The notes: a model not told the origin generated them from the sequence alone. A stretch of 64,000 bases of DNA from Phycisphaerae bacterium (GCA_028285035.1 JANQQF010000194.1:1-64000); one strand, 5' to 3'; counted from the stretch's first letter, positions 44,289-54,904 are shown. Made by a program: numbers and translations.

Positions 44289-47200
44289 ATGCAACTTCCT
44301 AACAAATCACTAGCCCTAATTCTTCTTATTCTCATTTCAATTGGCATCACTCTGCCAAAATTGATGGTAGCCCAAAACCAGCGGGCCCCGAGCCTCATTC
44401 TCGCCGACAATCAAGAACGATATCCGCTGGGTCTTCACCTTGATATTCTAGAAGATCCAACGGGTAAGTTAACTATCACAGATGTAACATCTTCCCGATA
44501 CAGCCAACAATTTCGTCCTAGCCAAGATGAAACACCCAATTTTGGTTTGACGCAATCAGTCTACTGGATTCGATTACAACTTAAAAATACAGCAGTGAAA
44601 ACGAATGAATGGCGGCTTGAGATGAGTTTGCCAGGAATGAGTTTTATTGAACTATACCGTCCCGAAGCAACTACTGAGACAGGTTTTTCAAAAAAACGAG
44701 TTGGCTATCTCTTGCCATTTTCGACCCGTGAAGTACCACATCATCACTTTATTTTTGAACTGCCTTTACCCAAAAATCAAGAGCAGACGATTTACATGCG
44801 CTTCGAAACTGATGGTGCAATGCTTTTACCATTGACCATCTGGACAACTTCAGCACTGGCCCAACGAGATTTAGTTGTCCAATTTATCATCGGTCTCTTT
44901 TATGGCACCATCTTGATTATGATTGGCTACAACGCCTTTCTTTTTCTGGCGTTACGCGACCAAAGTTATCTCTACTTGGTCATATGGATTGCATTACGCC
45001 TCTTGTTAATTGCAGCTATCGATGGTCGGGCCAGCCAATTTTTGTGGCCTAATTTAGGAGCAGGTAATATTCTAATGAGTTTACTTCTCCTAGATTTGGT
45101 CTTTATTTTTCTACTACAATTTGCCACCACATTTTTGCAAACTAAACAATATCTCCCAAAGTGGCATCCTTTGCTAAATGGGCTGATGGTTGGATTTGGG
45201 ATATTAATTATCCCTATCCTTCTATTTACGACTCGCCCTTTATTGATTCTACTTTTACTTACAGTCATTCCCCTCAACATCCTTATCTTGATTGTCGCAA
45301 TTTTGGTCTGGCGGCGGGGATATACACCTGCCCGTTACTTCATATTGAGTGTGCTGACCCTCAATGTTGCTAATGCTATTGAAATACTCATCCGCATTGA
45401 TGTTGTACCTGTCGACACCTTTTTTGGCCTCAATGAACCCTTTGCGGTCACGATAAATGTGCTACTGCTATCACTAGCTTTGGCCGACCGGATCAACCTC
45501 TTGCGTACAGAAACTGAGCAGGCCAATCACAACCTACAGGAAAGCGAAACCCGTTTAACTCAATTTTTAGATGCAATGCCGGTCGGTGTGGCCGTTTACA
45601 ATACCGAGGCAAAACTAGAGTATACAAATTTAAAGACTTTACAAATCTTTGGCATATCGGAATGGCGAACAACGGCTGCTAATTCACCCAAATTGAGTGA
45701 AACTATGGCCCGTTATCCATTCTTTATCACCGGAACCTCAACTCCCTATCCATTAGACAAAATACCTTTGGTCCAATCATTGCAAGGCCAGAATGCAACG
45801 ATTGATGATCTTGAAACAGAGATTTCTGGAGAGAGGGTTTCGCTTGAAATTTGGGCACATCCAATTTTTGATGAGCAAGGACAGGTTAAATATGCGGTTT
45901 CTGCCTTTCAGGACATCACAGATCGCAAAAAAATTGAAGCTGAAATTTATCGTTATCGGACTGAACTTGAAACGTTAGTAACAGAGCGAACGACGGAATT
46001 AGCAGAGGTCAATGAGCTACTAGCTCACGATATTCTGGAACGAGAACGTATAGAAGAAGCCTTGCGTTTCCAAATGACCTTACTCGAAGCCCAAAATGAA
46101 GCAACACTTGACGGTGTACTCGTCGTTTCACTAGACCGAGAATGGCTATTTGTGAATCAGCAGTTTATAGAAATGTGGGATCTTCCAGATGAGATTGTGC
46201 AAAGTAAATCAAGTAAATTAGCATTAGAGCATTCTAAAAGCAAAACACTGAGTCCTGAGCAATTTATGGCTGCTGTAGAACATCTATATCAATACCCCGA
46301 AGCTGAAATTCATGATGAACTTGTCTTAAAAGATGGGCGAATTTTTGATCGTTATAGCGCACCGATCAGAAGTCAGGCGGGGCAGCATTACGGACGGGCC
46401 TGGTATTATCGTGATGTTACTGAAAAACGACAAGCAGATCAAGCCCTTCAGGTGGCTAAAGAAGCAGCTGAGGCAGCCAACAAAGCCAAAAGCCAATTTT
46501 TAGCTAATATGAGTCACGAATTGCGAACACCGTTGAGTGGGATTTTAGGCTATGCCCAGATTTTACGACGAGACCCAACTTTAAACGCTTATCATCAGGA
46601 GCGCCTTACGATTATTCAACAAAGCGGCGAGCATTTATTGAGCTTAATCAACGATCTACTGGACATTGCCAAAATTGAGGCTGGCAAACTGGAGCTCATG
46701 CCGACATCGTTTCATCTACCCCGAATGCTTGAGCGTATTATGAATATGGTTCGTTTACGGGCCGAGCACAAAGAACTTGAATTTCGATTCGAAGCCGTGA
46801 ATTTCACAAAAAATAAAGCGTCATATCATTTACCAGATATTGTTTATGGGGATGCTAAACGATTGCGACAGGTGCTTATCAATCTGTTGGGCAATGCGAT
46901 CAAATTTACAGATGCAGGGCACGTAACCTTCCGGGTAGGGTTAGTCGAAAATGAGCGATATGAAGTTCCGAAGCAAGTAACAGAGGGGCTTCAACCAGCA
47001 TCCTACACTTGGTTGCGATTCGAAATTGAGGATAGTGGGGCAGGTATTCCAACTGACCAGCTCAAAGCTATTTTAGAGCCATTTCATCAGGCTCATAATA
47101 CGCCTCATCAGTGGGAAGGAACCGGCTTAGGTCTTACAATCTGCCATTCCCTGATCCACGCGATGGGCAGTCGGCTACAAATTGAAAGCTTACCTGGACA

Positions 47201-47903
47201 GGGCAGCCGTTTCTGGTTCGACATCTTTCTCCCGATTCTTGAAGACCAGCCTAACCCTGAGAGGAAAAACAAAATCAAGGCGTTAGTCATTGATCAGGTT
47301 ATCACCCATCGAGATACTTTGAGTGTGCTATTGGCCCCGCTGGGTTTTGACATTATAGAAACAGACAATGGGCAGGATGGTCTAGCAAAAGCAAAAAAAC
47401 ACATACCCGAAGTTATTATCTTTGATTTAATGATGGCCAAAATGGATGGATTCGAATTTGTACAACAGCTACGCCAGTTACCTAGATTTGAGAATACGAC
47501 CATTTTAGCCACCTCAGCTAATGTCTTTGCTGAAAATCACCAACGGAGTCTAGCTGCAGGTTGCAATGACTTCCTTCCCAAGCCTATTCAGCCCGAGCAG
47601 CTTTTTGCTACACTGCAACACCACTTAAACATCTTTTTATCCCCCGCTTCTAAAATCACATCTTTACCCAAACAAGGTATTTCAGGCTCAAGCCTAATCT
47701 ACCCCTCCCAAGAAAAGCTAGTCATTTTACAGGAGGCGGCATTACTCGGCGATATCCAAGGTATTCGCCGCTATTTGCAAGAACTAGAGGAAGGTGATGT
47801 TCAACTAAAGCCTTTTGTTCAATTGATTCGACAACTCACCAAAGAATTCCAAACCAGCAAAATTCAACAACTAATAGAAAAACGCCTTAATAGGGCTAAA
47901 TAG
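44289..47903 (+). CDS. 7TM-DISM hybrid histidine kinase
   Basis: 1204 residues. Signal-like N-terminus, 7TMR-DISMED2 sensor (about 35-180), seven membrane helices (about 190-405), PAS (about 420-550), coiled coil, a second PAS (about 590-710), HisKA with H743 in [12 protein letters not shown], HATPase_c ([12 protein letters not shown]), then a C-terminal receiver (about 995-1110, acceptor Asp in [12 protein letters not shown]) and a helical tail. It senses an external carbohydrate-like or similar signal through its DISM domain and passes phosphate through an internal relay. It could exchange with the receiver of the preceding kinase. The start ATG has only a weak ribosome site. Confidence 0.92.
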   Translation: MQLPNKSLALILLILISIGITLPKLMVAQNQRAPSLILADNQERYPLGLHLDILEDPTGKLTITDVTSSRYSQQFRPSQDETPNFGLTQSVYWIRLQLKNTAVKTNEWRLEMSLPGMSFIELYRPEATTETGFSKKRVGYLLPFSTREVPHHHFIFELPLPKNQEQTIYMRFETDGAMLLPLTIWTTSALAQRDLVVQFIIGLFYGTILIMIGYNAFLFLALRDQSYLYLVIWIALRLLLIAAIDGRASQFLWPNLGAGNILMSLLLLDLVFIFLLQFATTFLQTKQYLPKWHPLLNGLMVGFGILIIPILLFTTRPLLILLLLTVIPLNILILIVAILVWRRGYTPARYFILSVLTLNVANAIEILIRIDVVPVDTFFGLNEPFAVTINVLLLSLALADRINLLRTETEQANHNLQESETRLTQFLDAMPVGVAVYNTEAKLEYTNLKTLQIFGISEWRTTAANSPKLSETMARYPFFITGTSTPYPLDKIPLVQSLQGQNATIDDLETEISGERVSLEIWAHPIFDEQGQVKYAVSAFQDITDRKKIEAEIYRYRTELETLVTERTTELAEVNELLAHDILERERIEEALRFQMTLLEAQNEATLDGVLVVSLDREWLFVNQQFIEMWDLPDEIVQSKSSKLALEHSKSKTLSPEQFMAAVEHLYQYPEAEIHDELVLKDGRIFDRYSAPIRSQAGQHYGRAWYYRDVTEKRQADQALQVAKEAAEAANKAKSQFLANMSHELRTPLSGILGYAQILRRDPTLNAYHQERLTIIQQSGEHLLSLINDLLDIAKIEAGKLELMPTSFHLPRMLERIMNMVRLRAEHKELEFRFEAVNFTKNKASYHLPDIVYGDAKRLRQVLINLLGNAIKFTDAGHVTFRVGLVENERYEVPKQVTEGLQPASYTWLRFEIEDSGAGIPTDQLKAILEPFHQAHNTPHQWEGTGLGLTICHSLIHAMGSRLQIESLPGQGSRFWFDIFLPILEDQPNPERKNKIKALVIDQVITHRDTLSVLLAPLGFDIIETDNGQDGLAKAKKHIPEVIIFDLMMAKMDGFEFVQQLRQLPRFENTTILATSANVFAENHQRSLAAGCNDFLPKPIQPEQLFATLQHHLNIFLSPASKITSLPKQGISGSSLIYPSQEKLVILQEAALLGDIQGIRRYLQELEEGDVQLKPFVQLIRQLTKEFQTSKIQQLIEKRLNRAK

Positions 47904-47996
47904 TTTATCTGCCTTCCTTGTCTTGCTGAAAACCCGCAATTTAGGCATACTAGTCGAAAATTTTATACAATATCCAGAAAGTTGAGGTGAATTTAT

Positions 47997-49337
47997 ATGT
48001 TTCGCCTAGGCGAAAAATCACAGGAATTTTATAATCGAGCTAAGCAAGTGATGCCGAATGGGGTTAGTTCGAACTATCGCTATTATGGTGAGGAAGAAGG
48101 CATTATGGTAGCTCGGGCTGAAGGCGGCTACCTTTACGACTTTGATGGAAAACGATACATCGATTATCGTCTCGGTTGGGGACCTGTCATTTTGGGGCAC
48201 GCTGATCCTTTTGTAAATGGTCGCGTTAAAAATGCCATCGACATGGGCCTCAGTTTTGCTGGTACGCACAAATATGAGGTCAAGGTTGCCGAACGAATTA
48301 TCGACTTGTGCCCTGGGGTGGAGTTGGTTCGCTTAGCTAATACTGGCTCCGAATGTACAATGCACGCCATCCGACTGGCCCGTGGGTACACTGGTCGCGA
48401 TTTGATCCTGAAATTTGAGGGAACCTACCACGGTGCACACGACAGTGTCTTGTGGACCACGAGTGGGGGCGACATCACTCAAGTCGGTGAACGGAACCAC
48501 CCGACAGCCCTCAAACAGAGTTTAGGGATTCCCGAAATACTGCGCCAATTAACAGTCATGTGCCCTTGGAACGATGTCGAAGTGCTTGGTGAGACCTTGC
48601 GCAAACAAGGCAATGAAATTGCGGCCATCATCGTAGAGCCGATGTTGGGCAACGGCAATGGTCTAATGCCGCATCCTGACTATCTCAAATTTTTACGTGA
48701 GCAATGCGACGAGTACGGTATCGTCCTAATTTTTGATGAGGTTAAAACGGGCTTCCGAATGGCTCCGGGCGGGGCACGTGAGTATTTTGGGGTTATTCCC
48801 GATATTTCAACATACGCCAAAGCAATGGGCAATGGTTATCCCATCGCGGCGATTGGTGGCAAGAAAGACATTATTTCCAGCTTTACCTCCGGGAAGGTCT
48901 TTATGGGGGGCACGTACACCGGAAACGTCGTTTCGACCGCCGCTGCCGATGCCACCCTTGAGCAGATTCAAAGTGGTCAGGTCTTTGAGCAAATTAATAA
49001 AATTGGCAACAAAATGATGACAGGGCTGGCCGAAATTTTGAATCGACACAGCGTCCCCCACGTCATCAACGGTGTACCAGGGATGTTTGGTGTTGCCTTT
49101 ACCAAACAACGCCCACAGGATTGGCGAGAGTTGCAGCTCAATTGTGATTGGGAATTTGCGGAGCTGGTCAATGGACACATGATTGAAAACGGGGTGATGC
49201 CTGAAGGTGATGGATTTGAGCCATTCTTCCTCTGTGCGGCCCACTCTGAAGCTGATGCCGATGAAACCTTGCAAAAATTCGAAGATGGGCTTAAATATGC
49301 CCTAACTCAAAAGAAGCCTTTAGAAGATTTGTCGTAA
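47997..49337 (+). CDS. class III aminotransferase, glutamate-1-semialdehyde aminomutase-like
   Basis: 446 residues of PLP-dependent class III fold. The N-terminal VMPNGVSSNYRYYG and FDGKRYIDYRLGWGPVILGHADP, RLANTGSECTMHAIRLARGYTGR, FDEVKTGFR (PLP-ring Asp) and YAKAMGNGYPIAAIGG with the Schiff-base Lys resemble HemL-type mutases. True HemL has further features not tested here and lies in heme operons, absent from this site. It may instead be an omega-aminotransferase. GAGGTG ribosome site. Confidence 0.87.
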   Translation: MFRLGEKSQEFYNRAKQVMPNGVSSNYRYYGEEEGIMVARAEGGYLYDFDGKRYIDYRLGWGPVILGHADPFVNGRVKNAIDMGLSFAGTHKYEVKVAERIIDLCPGVELVRLANTGSECTMHAIRLARGYTGRDLILKFEGTYHGAHDSVLWTTSGGDITQVGERNHPTALKQSLGIPEILRQLTVMCPWNDVEVLGETLRKQGNEIAAIIVEPMLGNGNGLMPHPDYLKFLREQCDEYGIVLIFDEVKTGFRMAPGGAREYFGVIPDISTYAKAMGNGYPIAAIGGKKDIISSFTSGKVFMGGTYTGNVVSTAAADATLEQIQSGQVFEQINKIGNKMMTGLAEILNRHSVPHVINGVPGMFGVAFTKQRPQDWRELQLNCDWEFAELVNGHMIENGVMPEGDGFEPFFLCAAHSEADADETLQKFEDGLKYALTQKKPLEDLS

Positions 49338-49478
49338 ATTTCAGACGACCAAAATGATTGCAATTCGAGAGATTAAAGGTTGGCAATTATGTCGCTGTTT
49401 TCAACCAATCGCCAATTTTCCAATCGCTAATCTCTCAAAACCGTTAATCAGACTTTATCTAAAAATTAGGAGTTTATC

Positions 49479-49766
49479 ATGTCAGCTTACATCATTGCCC
49501 GAATTGAAGTCACAGATATGGAGCAGTACAAAAAATATATTGCCTTAACCCCTGATATCATCGCCCAATTTGGGGGCAAATTTATTGCCCGAGGCGGCCA
49601 AACCGCCACATTAGAAGGACCAGAGGAGTCAGGGCGTGTTGTGATTGTCGAATTCCCCACCTATGACCAAGCCGTCGCGTTCTACAATTCTGATGAATAC
49701 CAAGCCGCCATCAAAGTGCGCGAGAATGCAGCTACGGCTTCGTTTGTAGTCGTTGGTGGAGCATAG
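49479..49766 (+). CDS. DUF1330 family protein
   Basis: 95 residues, the ordinary length for DUF1330, a small ferredoxin-like alpha/beta fold in the dimeric alpha-beta barrel group. Typical opening AYIIARIEVTDMEQYKKYIALTPDII and the later FPTYDQAVAFYNSDEYQAAIKVREN match the family. Function unknown. Ribosome site TTAGGAG. The gap to the aminotransferase holds an inverted GAGAGATTA...TAATCTCTC repeat. Confidence 0.88.
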   Translation: MSAYIIARIEVTDMEQYKKYIALTPDIIAQFGGKFIARGGQTATLEGPEESGRVVIVEFPTYDQAVAFYNSDEYQAAIKVRENAATASFVVVGGA

Positions 49767-49810
49767 AATAGAATCTATCTTTAAATCCCTTTCTAGAATT
49801 AAATGAAATA

Positions 49811-49850
49811 AAAAGACAGTCTCTAAATTATGATACGGGGGCTGTTTTTT
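49811..49850 (+). terminator. terminator after the DUF1330 gene
   Basis: AAAAGACAGTCTC (49811-49823) pairs with GGGGGCTGTTTTTT through several G-U pairs; the T run forms its base. Similar to the stem at 54704-54739, which also uses ACAGTCTCTA. Confidence 0.6.
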
Positions 49851-49977
49851 CTTCAGTAGCTACTGTAATCATTTCCGATAGGACATAGGTAAACTATGGC
49901 GGTCAGGCGTTTTGGTGTAGAATAGAATAGATTGACGACACCCCTCAAATACGTTGGTTGGGGAGGGAGCCAAAACG

Positions 49978-51378
49978 ATGACACACAATCAGCCTTTTGA
50001 CGATGCCGATGAGATCATGTTTGCTGCTGAAGATGAAACAGATGTGCTTGCCTTTGCCGATGAGGTCGATGAAGCACCAAATCTTCTAGGGCAATGGAAG
50101 GTAATGATTGTGGATGATGAAGAAGAAATCCACACCGTCACAAAATTGGCACTAGACAGTTTTGTATTTGAGAATAAAGGCCTTACCTTTCTGAGTGCGT
50201 ACTCGGGTGAGGAAGCAAAAACCCTCATTCAAGAACATCCTGACACCGCGCTGATATTGCTGGATGTAGTCATGGAGACTGATCATGCTGGGTTGGTATT
50301 GGCCAAATTTATTCGTGAACACATAGCCAATCAAACTGTACGGATTGTCTTACGAACCGGTCAACCTGGCCAAGCCCCTGAAGAAACAGTCATCATTGAT
50401 TATGATATCAACGATTACAAAGCCAAGACAGAATTAACCACCCAAAAACTGTTCACAACAGTGGTCTCAGCCTTACGATCATTCCGCGACGTGACCAGTC
50501 TAGATCGTCTAGCCCAGGCCACCTCTAAGTTTGTCCCCACCGAATTTTTGGATATCCTCAAAAAAGAAAGCGTCGCTGATGTCAAACTGGGTGATCAAAT
50601 CCAGCGAGAAATGACAATCATGTTTTCGGATATCCGAGACTTTACCGCGCTGTCTGAAGCAATGTCTCCGCAAGAGAATTTTGACTTTATCAACGCCTAT
50701 CTCAGCCGAGTTTCTCCGCATATTCGGGCTCATCGTGGTATTATCGACAAATATATTGGTGATGCGATTATGGCTCTATTTCCGGACTCCCCAGACAGTG
50801 CCATCCACGCCGCGATGGATATGCAACGAGAGGTACGTCGGTACAATGAAATCCGCCAAAGTCGAGACCTGCTCGGCATACAGATTGGCCTCGGTTTACA
50901 CACCGGAAAGGTGATGCTCGGAACCATTGGTGAAGCGGAACGAATGGAAGGCACCGTAATTTCGGACGCTGTCAATTTAGCCTCCCGAATCGAGGGCTTG
51001 ACCAAATTGTATGCGGCCTCAATTCTTGTCAGCGAACGAACACTTTTTAGTTTAGACAATCCAACTGGCTATCATTTTCGCTTTCTGGATAAAGTCAAAG
51101 TAAAAGGGAAAAAAGAACCCGTCTCCGTCTTTGAAATTTTTGATGGCAATCCCCCCGATATCTTCGACCTCAAGCTGCAAACCCGTACCGATTTTGAAAA
51201 AGGCTTGTTACACTACTACAGTCACGAATTGGACGAAGCCCAAACCTTTTTCACTCAAGTTTTAGATACTCATCCCAATGATAAAGCCGCCCAACTCTAT
51301 CAACAACGAGTCGAATATCTGCTCCAACATGGTATTCCTGATGACTGGGATGGAATTGAGTCCTTGACTGATAAATAG
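49978..51378 (+). CDS. receiver-adenylate cyclase (class III)
   Basis: 466 residues from the ATG at 49978 (GGGAGGGAG upstream). The receiver (about 40-160) has acceptor D96 in LLDVVMETDHAGL and the distinctive LRTGQPGQAPE and DYDINDYKAKTELT segments of a known receiver type. Class III cyclase domain follows (about 205-390): metal-binding D218 in FSDIRDF and D262 in YIGDAIMALF, and the transition-state Arg in VNLASRIEG, all present, so catalysis is expected. A tetratricopeptide-like C-terminus (LDEAQTFFTQVLDTHPNDKAAQLY) follows. It makes cyclic AMP (or cGMP) under two-component control. Confidence 0.93.
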   Translation: MTHNQPFDDADEIMFAAEDETDVLAFADEVDEAPNLLGQWKVMIVDDEEEIHTVTKLALDSFVFENKGLTFLSAYSGEEAKTLIQEHPDTALILLDVVMETDHAGLVLAKFIREHIANQTVRIVLRTGQPGQAPEETVIIDYDINDYKAKTELTTQKLFTTVVSALRSFRDVTSLDRLAQATSKFVPTEFLDILKKESVADVKLGDQIQREMTIMFSDIRDFTALSEAMSPQENFDFINAYLSRVSPHIRAHRGIIDKYIGDAIMALFPDSPDSAIHAAMDMQREVRRYNEIRQSRDLLGIQIGLGLHTGKVMLGTIGEAERMEGTVISDAVNLASRIEGLTKLYAASILVSERTLFSLDNPTGYHFRFLDKVKVKGKKEPVSVFEIFDGNPPDIFDLKLQTRTDFEKGLLHYYSHELDEAQTFFTQVLDTHPNDKAAQLYQQRVEYLLQHGIPDDWDGIESLTDK

Positions 51379-51522
51379 ATGAGCGGCGTGTGCAGTCAGG
51401 GTCAACGCCACGTATTTCGTATTGAAGTGCTTGTCTCCTATGCAATAATGACTTACATTCTAATTCAGATAGCCTACTTTTCTCAGCCCTACTCCCCTAA
51501 TAAACAGAATGGTGATTAAATA

Positions 51523-53406
51523 ATGGATCAACGTCAGAAACAGCTTGCCTACTTTGAGACGCTGCATGAAACAACATTGGCAGTTATCAATCGCCTTGAA
51601 CTCACCGAGTTGCTTGAAACCATTGTCACCCGAGCTGCCACCTTGTTGGATACAGAAAATGGAGCGATTTTTCTAACAGACCATTTTCTCGAATTTGATC
51701 AGGTGTCTGGCACATCCCCACAAAAAATTGAACAGAAAGTCGGCATTGGTACCCTGGCTCAATTGCAAGAGATACAGCTAGACCGTGGTGAAGGGGTTGC
51801 GGGCCAGGTTTGGGAAACGGGTCAAGCTGTACTTGTCAATGATTATGACCAATGGCCCCACCGCTCCACCGAGATAGCGCAAAACATTTTGGGAGCGATG
51901 TTGGGCTTTCCCTTAACCTCAGAATCGCAAGTCATCGGTGTCATTAGCCTAGCCCACAACGCCACATCGGATCAAACGTTTGATCAAAGTGATGTTGATT
52001 TGTTATCACGGTTTGCCGAGTTGGCTTCTGTGGCGTTGGATAATGCTCGCTTATATCAAGCCGCCCAACAAACGCAATCACAATTAGCCAAGCGGGTCGC
52101 TATACGAACAAGCGAGCTTGAAACCGTAAACGCATCACTCCAGCAGCAGATACAGGAGCGGGAGCAAGCGGAAACAGTACTTTCTGAGGTCGAAGATCAG
52201 CATCGCTTAATTGTGGAAACCGCACTTGATGCGGTGGTGTCCATTAATGAGACCGGCCACATAATCGGCTGGAATGGTAAAGCCGCAACGGTCTTTGGCT
52301 GGTCAGAAGAGGAAGCGATGGGGGCGTTATTGTCAGATTTAATTATCCCCCATCAATATCGTGAGGCCCATAAAAAGGGAATGGTCCGCTTTTTAGCCAC
52401 GGGAACTGGCCCCCTGGTCAATACCCGCGTTGAGACAACGGCCCTCCACAAAGACGGTCAAGAATTCCCCGTTGAATTAGCGATTTGCCCATCCCGCATT
52501 CGTGACAAAATCATCTTTAACTCCTTTATCCGCGACATCACCGACCGAAAACAGACCCAACAGCTACTGGAAGATTATAACCGCACTTTGGAAGCCGATG
52601 TGGAGGCCCGAACAAAAGAACTATCTGAAGCCTTGGACAATTTGAAGCAAACCCAAAATCAACTCGTTGAAGCGCAAAAGATGGCAGCTCTGGGCGGGTT
52701 GGTGGCTGGAGTGGCTCACGAAATCAATACGCCGATTGGGATAGGGGTGACCTCCGCCTCCTTGCTCACGCAAAAAACGGATGAGTTACAATCGCTTTAT
52801 CAGCAAGGTAAAATGAAACGTTCGGACTTGGATAAGTATTTGTCCACGGCTGTCCAAAGTAGTGACCTCGTCCTGACGAACCTGAATCGAGCGGCGCAAC
52901 TGATCAAGAGCTTTAAGCAAGTGGCCATCGACCAATCGGTGGAGGAGAGCCGTGTTTTCACCGTCAAGCCCTACTTGGCCGACGTTTTGCACAGTTTAGA
53001 ACCCAAGCTCAATGAGACCTCGCATACCATCAATCTGGAAGGGGACCCTGGCTTAGAACTGGATAGCTATCCCGGTATATTCTCCCAAATTATCACCAAT
53101 CTCATTATGAATTCGCTGATGCACGCCTACACCCCCGAAGCCCAAGGCATGATGACCATCCACTTTTCCCAGGAAGCAGACCAATTTCAACTCACTTATC
53201 AAGATGATGGGAACGGCATTCCCCCAGATCACGTGAGCAAAATATTTGACCCCTTTTTTACCACCAAACGTGGCCGAGGGGGTAGCGGTCTGGGCTTACA
53301 CATCATCTACAATTTGGTCACCCAAAAGCTCGGCGGCACCATCACCTGCGAAAGTACGGTTGATGTCGGCACAACCTTCTTCATTAACATTCCCATTCAG
53401 CGGTAG
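51523..53406 (+). CDS. GAF-PAS sensor histidine kinase
   Basis: 627 residues, soluble. GAF domain about 20-180 (LLDTENGAIFLTD, GEGVAGQVWETGQAVLVNDY), coiled coil with REQAETVL, PAS about 220-340 (DAVVSINETGHIIGWNGKAATVFG), coiled coil, dimerisation helix with H399 in VAGVAHEINTPIG and HATPase_c with DNGSGIPP-like DDGNGIPPDH and GGSGLGLHIIYNL. The GAF domain may bind a cyclic nucleotide or small ligand, which would fit the cyclase immediately upstream. No receiver is fused. The response regulator partner is uncertain. Confidence 0.92.
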   Translation: MDQRQKQLAYFETLHETTLAVINRLELTELLETIVTRAATLLDTENGAIFLTDHFLEFDQVSGTSPQKIEQKVGIGTLAQLQEIQLDRGEGVAGQVWETGQAVLVNDYDQWPHRSTEIAQNILGAMLGFPLTSESQVIGVISLAHNATSDQTFDQSDVDLLSRFAELASVALDNARLYQAAQQTQSQLAKRVAIRTSELETVNASLQQQIQEREQAETVLSEVEDQHRLIVETALDAVVSINETGHIIGWNGKAATVFGWSEEEAMGALLSDLIIPHQYREAHKKGMVRFLATGTGPLVNTRVETTALHKDGQEFPVELAICPSRIRDKIIFNSFIRDITDRKQTQQLLEDYNRTLEADVEARTKELSEALDNLKQTQNQLVEAQKMAALGGLVAGVAHEINTPIGIGVTSASLLTQKTDELQSLYQQGKMKRSDLDKYLSTAVQSSDLVLTNLNRAAQLIKSFKQVAIDQSVEESRVFTVKPYLADVLHSLEPKLNETSHTINLEGDPGLELDSYPGIFSQIITNLIMNSLMHAYTPEAQGMMTIHFSQEADQFQLTYQDDGNGIPPDHVSKIFDPFFTTKRGRGGSGLGLHIIYNLVTQKLGGTITCESTVDVGTTFFINIPIQR

Positions 53407-53531
53407 CTAACACCCCCGCAATTTCAGGTTTACCCCTCCTCAGCCAACTTCATTCATCAAACTAATCATACCTACAAATCTTGGGCAATTATTTCACGTA
53501 TTTCAAGACGGATTAATTTGTTAATCACAAA

Positions 53532-53586
53532 TGTGACGGTTTTGTGACGTTTTTTAAACGTAAATGTGACGGTTAAATGGTAGGAT
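53532..53586 (+). promoter_or_regulatory. PHO-box-like promoter: four 11-bp repeats plus -10 box
   Basis: Four adjacent 11-base units begin at 53532, 53543, 53554 and 53565: TGTGACG-GTTT, TGTGACG-TTTT, TTAAACG-TAAA and TGTGACG-GTTA. The -10 element TAGGAT starts six bases after the last unit. Seven-base core plus four AT-rich bases per helical turn is the layout bound by PhoB/PhoP-type regulators. The same arrangement recurs at 54789. Confidence 0.75.
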
Positions 53587-53599
53587 GAGTCAATACTTG

Positions 53600-53760
53600 A
53601 TCTAATAAAAATACCAGCAGCTAACAATGGCGACATCCAATGCCGCAACCCCGCGTAGAGGGCGTGAGCTTGTCCGGGGCAATGGCCCGGCTTGGGGTGA
53701 AGCCTACATCACGATCACTGACGTTTTACGTCATATCGGCGGTTCCTCATCGAAATAGAG
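53600..53760 (+). ncRNA. candidate pseudoknotted RNA upstream of the small unknown gene
   Basis: CCGC (53643-53646) pairs with GCGG (53739-53742). Within it ACCCC (53648-53652) pairs GGGGT (53694-53698) while GTAG (53655-53658) pairs CTAC (53704-53707), a pseudoknot. CCGGG/CCCGG (53674-53678, 53686-53690) and TGACGT/ACGTCA (53719-53724, 53728-53733) add hairpins. The GC-rich block stands out in an AT-rich region. HEARO/omega-RNA-like features are possible but unproven. Confidence 0.5.
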
Positions 53761-53887
53761 GCGTATGGCTCATAGTACGTATTTTGTGAGCACTCTTATT
53801 TATACTATGGAAGCATCTTGTATTTTAAGTTCGGGAATAATGCTTTCTAATTGTTAGATTTACACTTAATACTCAAAGGAGAATCAA

Positions 53888-54310
53888 ATGCTATTCGCTT
53901 TTCATGGTGACAATCAATTTACGGAGAATTCAGGCGTAACCCTCCAACCTACCCTGAACTTGACGAACCTGGTAGATGGTGAGGTGATCAGAGTCACAGT
54001 AAATCTTATGTTTTTTGCTGAAGGTGAAGATGCCAGTCTTTGCTTCAATATTACACCTAGTAACTCACAACTGGTGACCTGTATTACTGATGATAGTTTC
54101 AGGACATCGCAGTCTTACTCTTCCAGCACTGATAGAGGAAACGGGGCACTAGCAACTCTCATATCTCTGTGGAAGGTAAATCTTCCTGCATCAGAGGGAC
54201 CGACCACTGATCTTTCATTTAGTTTGGTAACAAATGTTGCAACTCAAGGAAAAGGTAACATTAATAATTTGTACATCGAAGGTGACGCAGTTAGCCTGAC
54301 TGGGGTTTAG
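53888..54310 (+). CDS. small beta-rich hypothetical protein, 140 residues
   Basis: Not recognised. Ser/Thr/Asn-rich with alternating beta strands (GVTLQPTLNLTNLVDGEVIRVTVNLMFF), two Cys and no signal peptide. AAAGGAG is well placed before the ATG. It is expressed from the PHO-box-like promoter, about 300 bases upstream, through the structured leader. A strong terminator follows. Its beta-sandwich style is like some adhesin or phage-tail-type proteins, but this is speculation. Confidence 0.6.
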   Translation: MLFAFHGDNQFTENSGVTLQPTLNLTNLVDGEVIRVTVNLMFFAEGEDASLCFNITPSNSQLVTCITDDSFRTSQSYSSSTDRGNGALATLISLWKVNLPASEGPTTDLSFSLVTNVATQGKGNINNLYIEGDAVSLTGV

Positions 54311-54437
54311 CACCACCATACTAAACTTAGACCTACTTGATTTATGTCAAGCCAAATTGTGTCCTTAAATGGGTTGCAACGTGATATTAAGATGAGCATA
54401 TCATTTTGCAAGCCTTGCTTCACGAATAAAGTGGACT

Positions 54438-54490
54438 GATAGGATTATGGCTAGGTGGCTATCTAGCCATAATCCTATCATTTTGTTTTG
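54438..54490 (+). terminator. strong terminator after the 140-residue gene
   Basis: GATAGGATTATGGCTAG (54438-54454) is exactly complementary to CTAGCCATAATCCTATC (54463-54479), 17 bp, loop GTGGCTAT, then ATTTTGTTTTG. Confidence 0.88.
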
Positions 54491-54703
54491 AGAAAATGCA
54501 GGTTGGTTTGAATGATAAAGAAATAAGCTTCGTGCCTCAATTTGTTGGGTTTCGCCGTCGATTTCTCCTCACCTATAGCGAATAAACCCCAACAATCTAC
54601 TCCATTTGGGTCCCGTTCCCAACTCTTCCCAACTCCCCAGCCTACTTCGAAAACTCTGTCTTTATGTAATTTACATTACCCGCTTATCGATTAAGCCTAA
54701 CGT

Positions 54704-54742
54704 AAAAACAGTCTCTATATCGTAATATAGAGACTGTTTTAT
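54704..54742. terminator. hairpin AAAACAGTCTCTATAT-CGTA-ATATAGAGACTGTTTT
   Basis: A perfect 16-bp stem with a four-base loop, followed by ATTTCTT. It acts as a terminator on either strand or insulates the promoter at 54789. Confidence 0.75.
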
Positions 54743-54788
54743 TTCTTACCTCTCAATATCTACGACAAAATGTTTACCAAATTACAAA

Positions 54789-54843
54789 TGTGACGGTTTT
54801 GTGACGTTTTTTAAACGAAAATGTGACGCTTAAGGAGTAGAAT
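54789..54843 (+). promoter_or_regulatory. PHO-box-like promoter, second copy
   Basis: Units TGTGACG-GTTT, TGTGACG-TTTT, TTAAACG-AAAA and TGTGACG-CTTA begin at 54789, 54800, 54811 and 54822. TAGAAT (54838-54843) is in the same position relative to the boxes as TAGGAT in the first copy. It drives the GH76-like genes. Confidence 0.75.
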
Positions 54844-54904
54844 GCAGAAAATGCTTAGTGTATTTTGATAAAAATATCAAGCTATTTATAGAAAGGTAAA
54901 GAAA

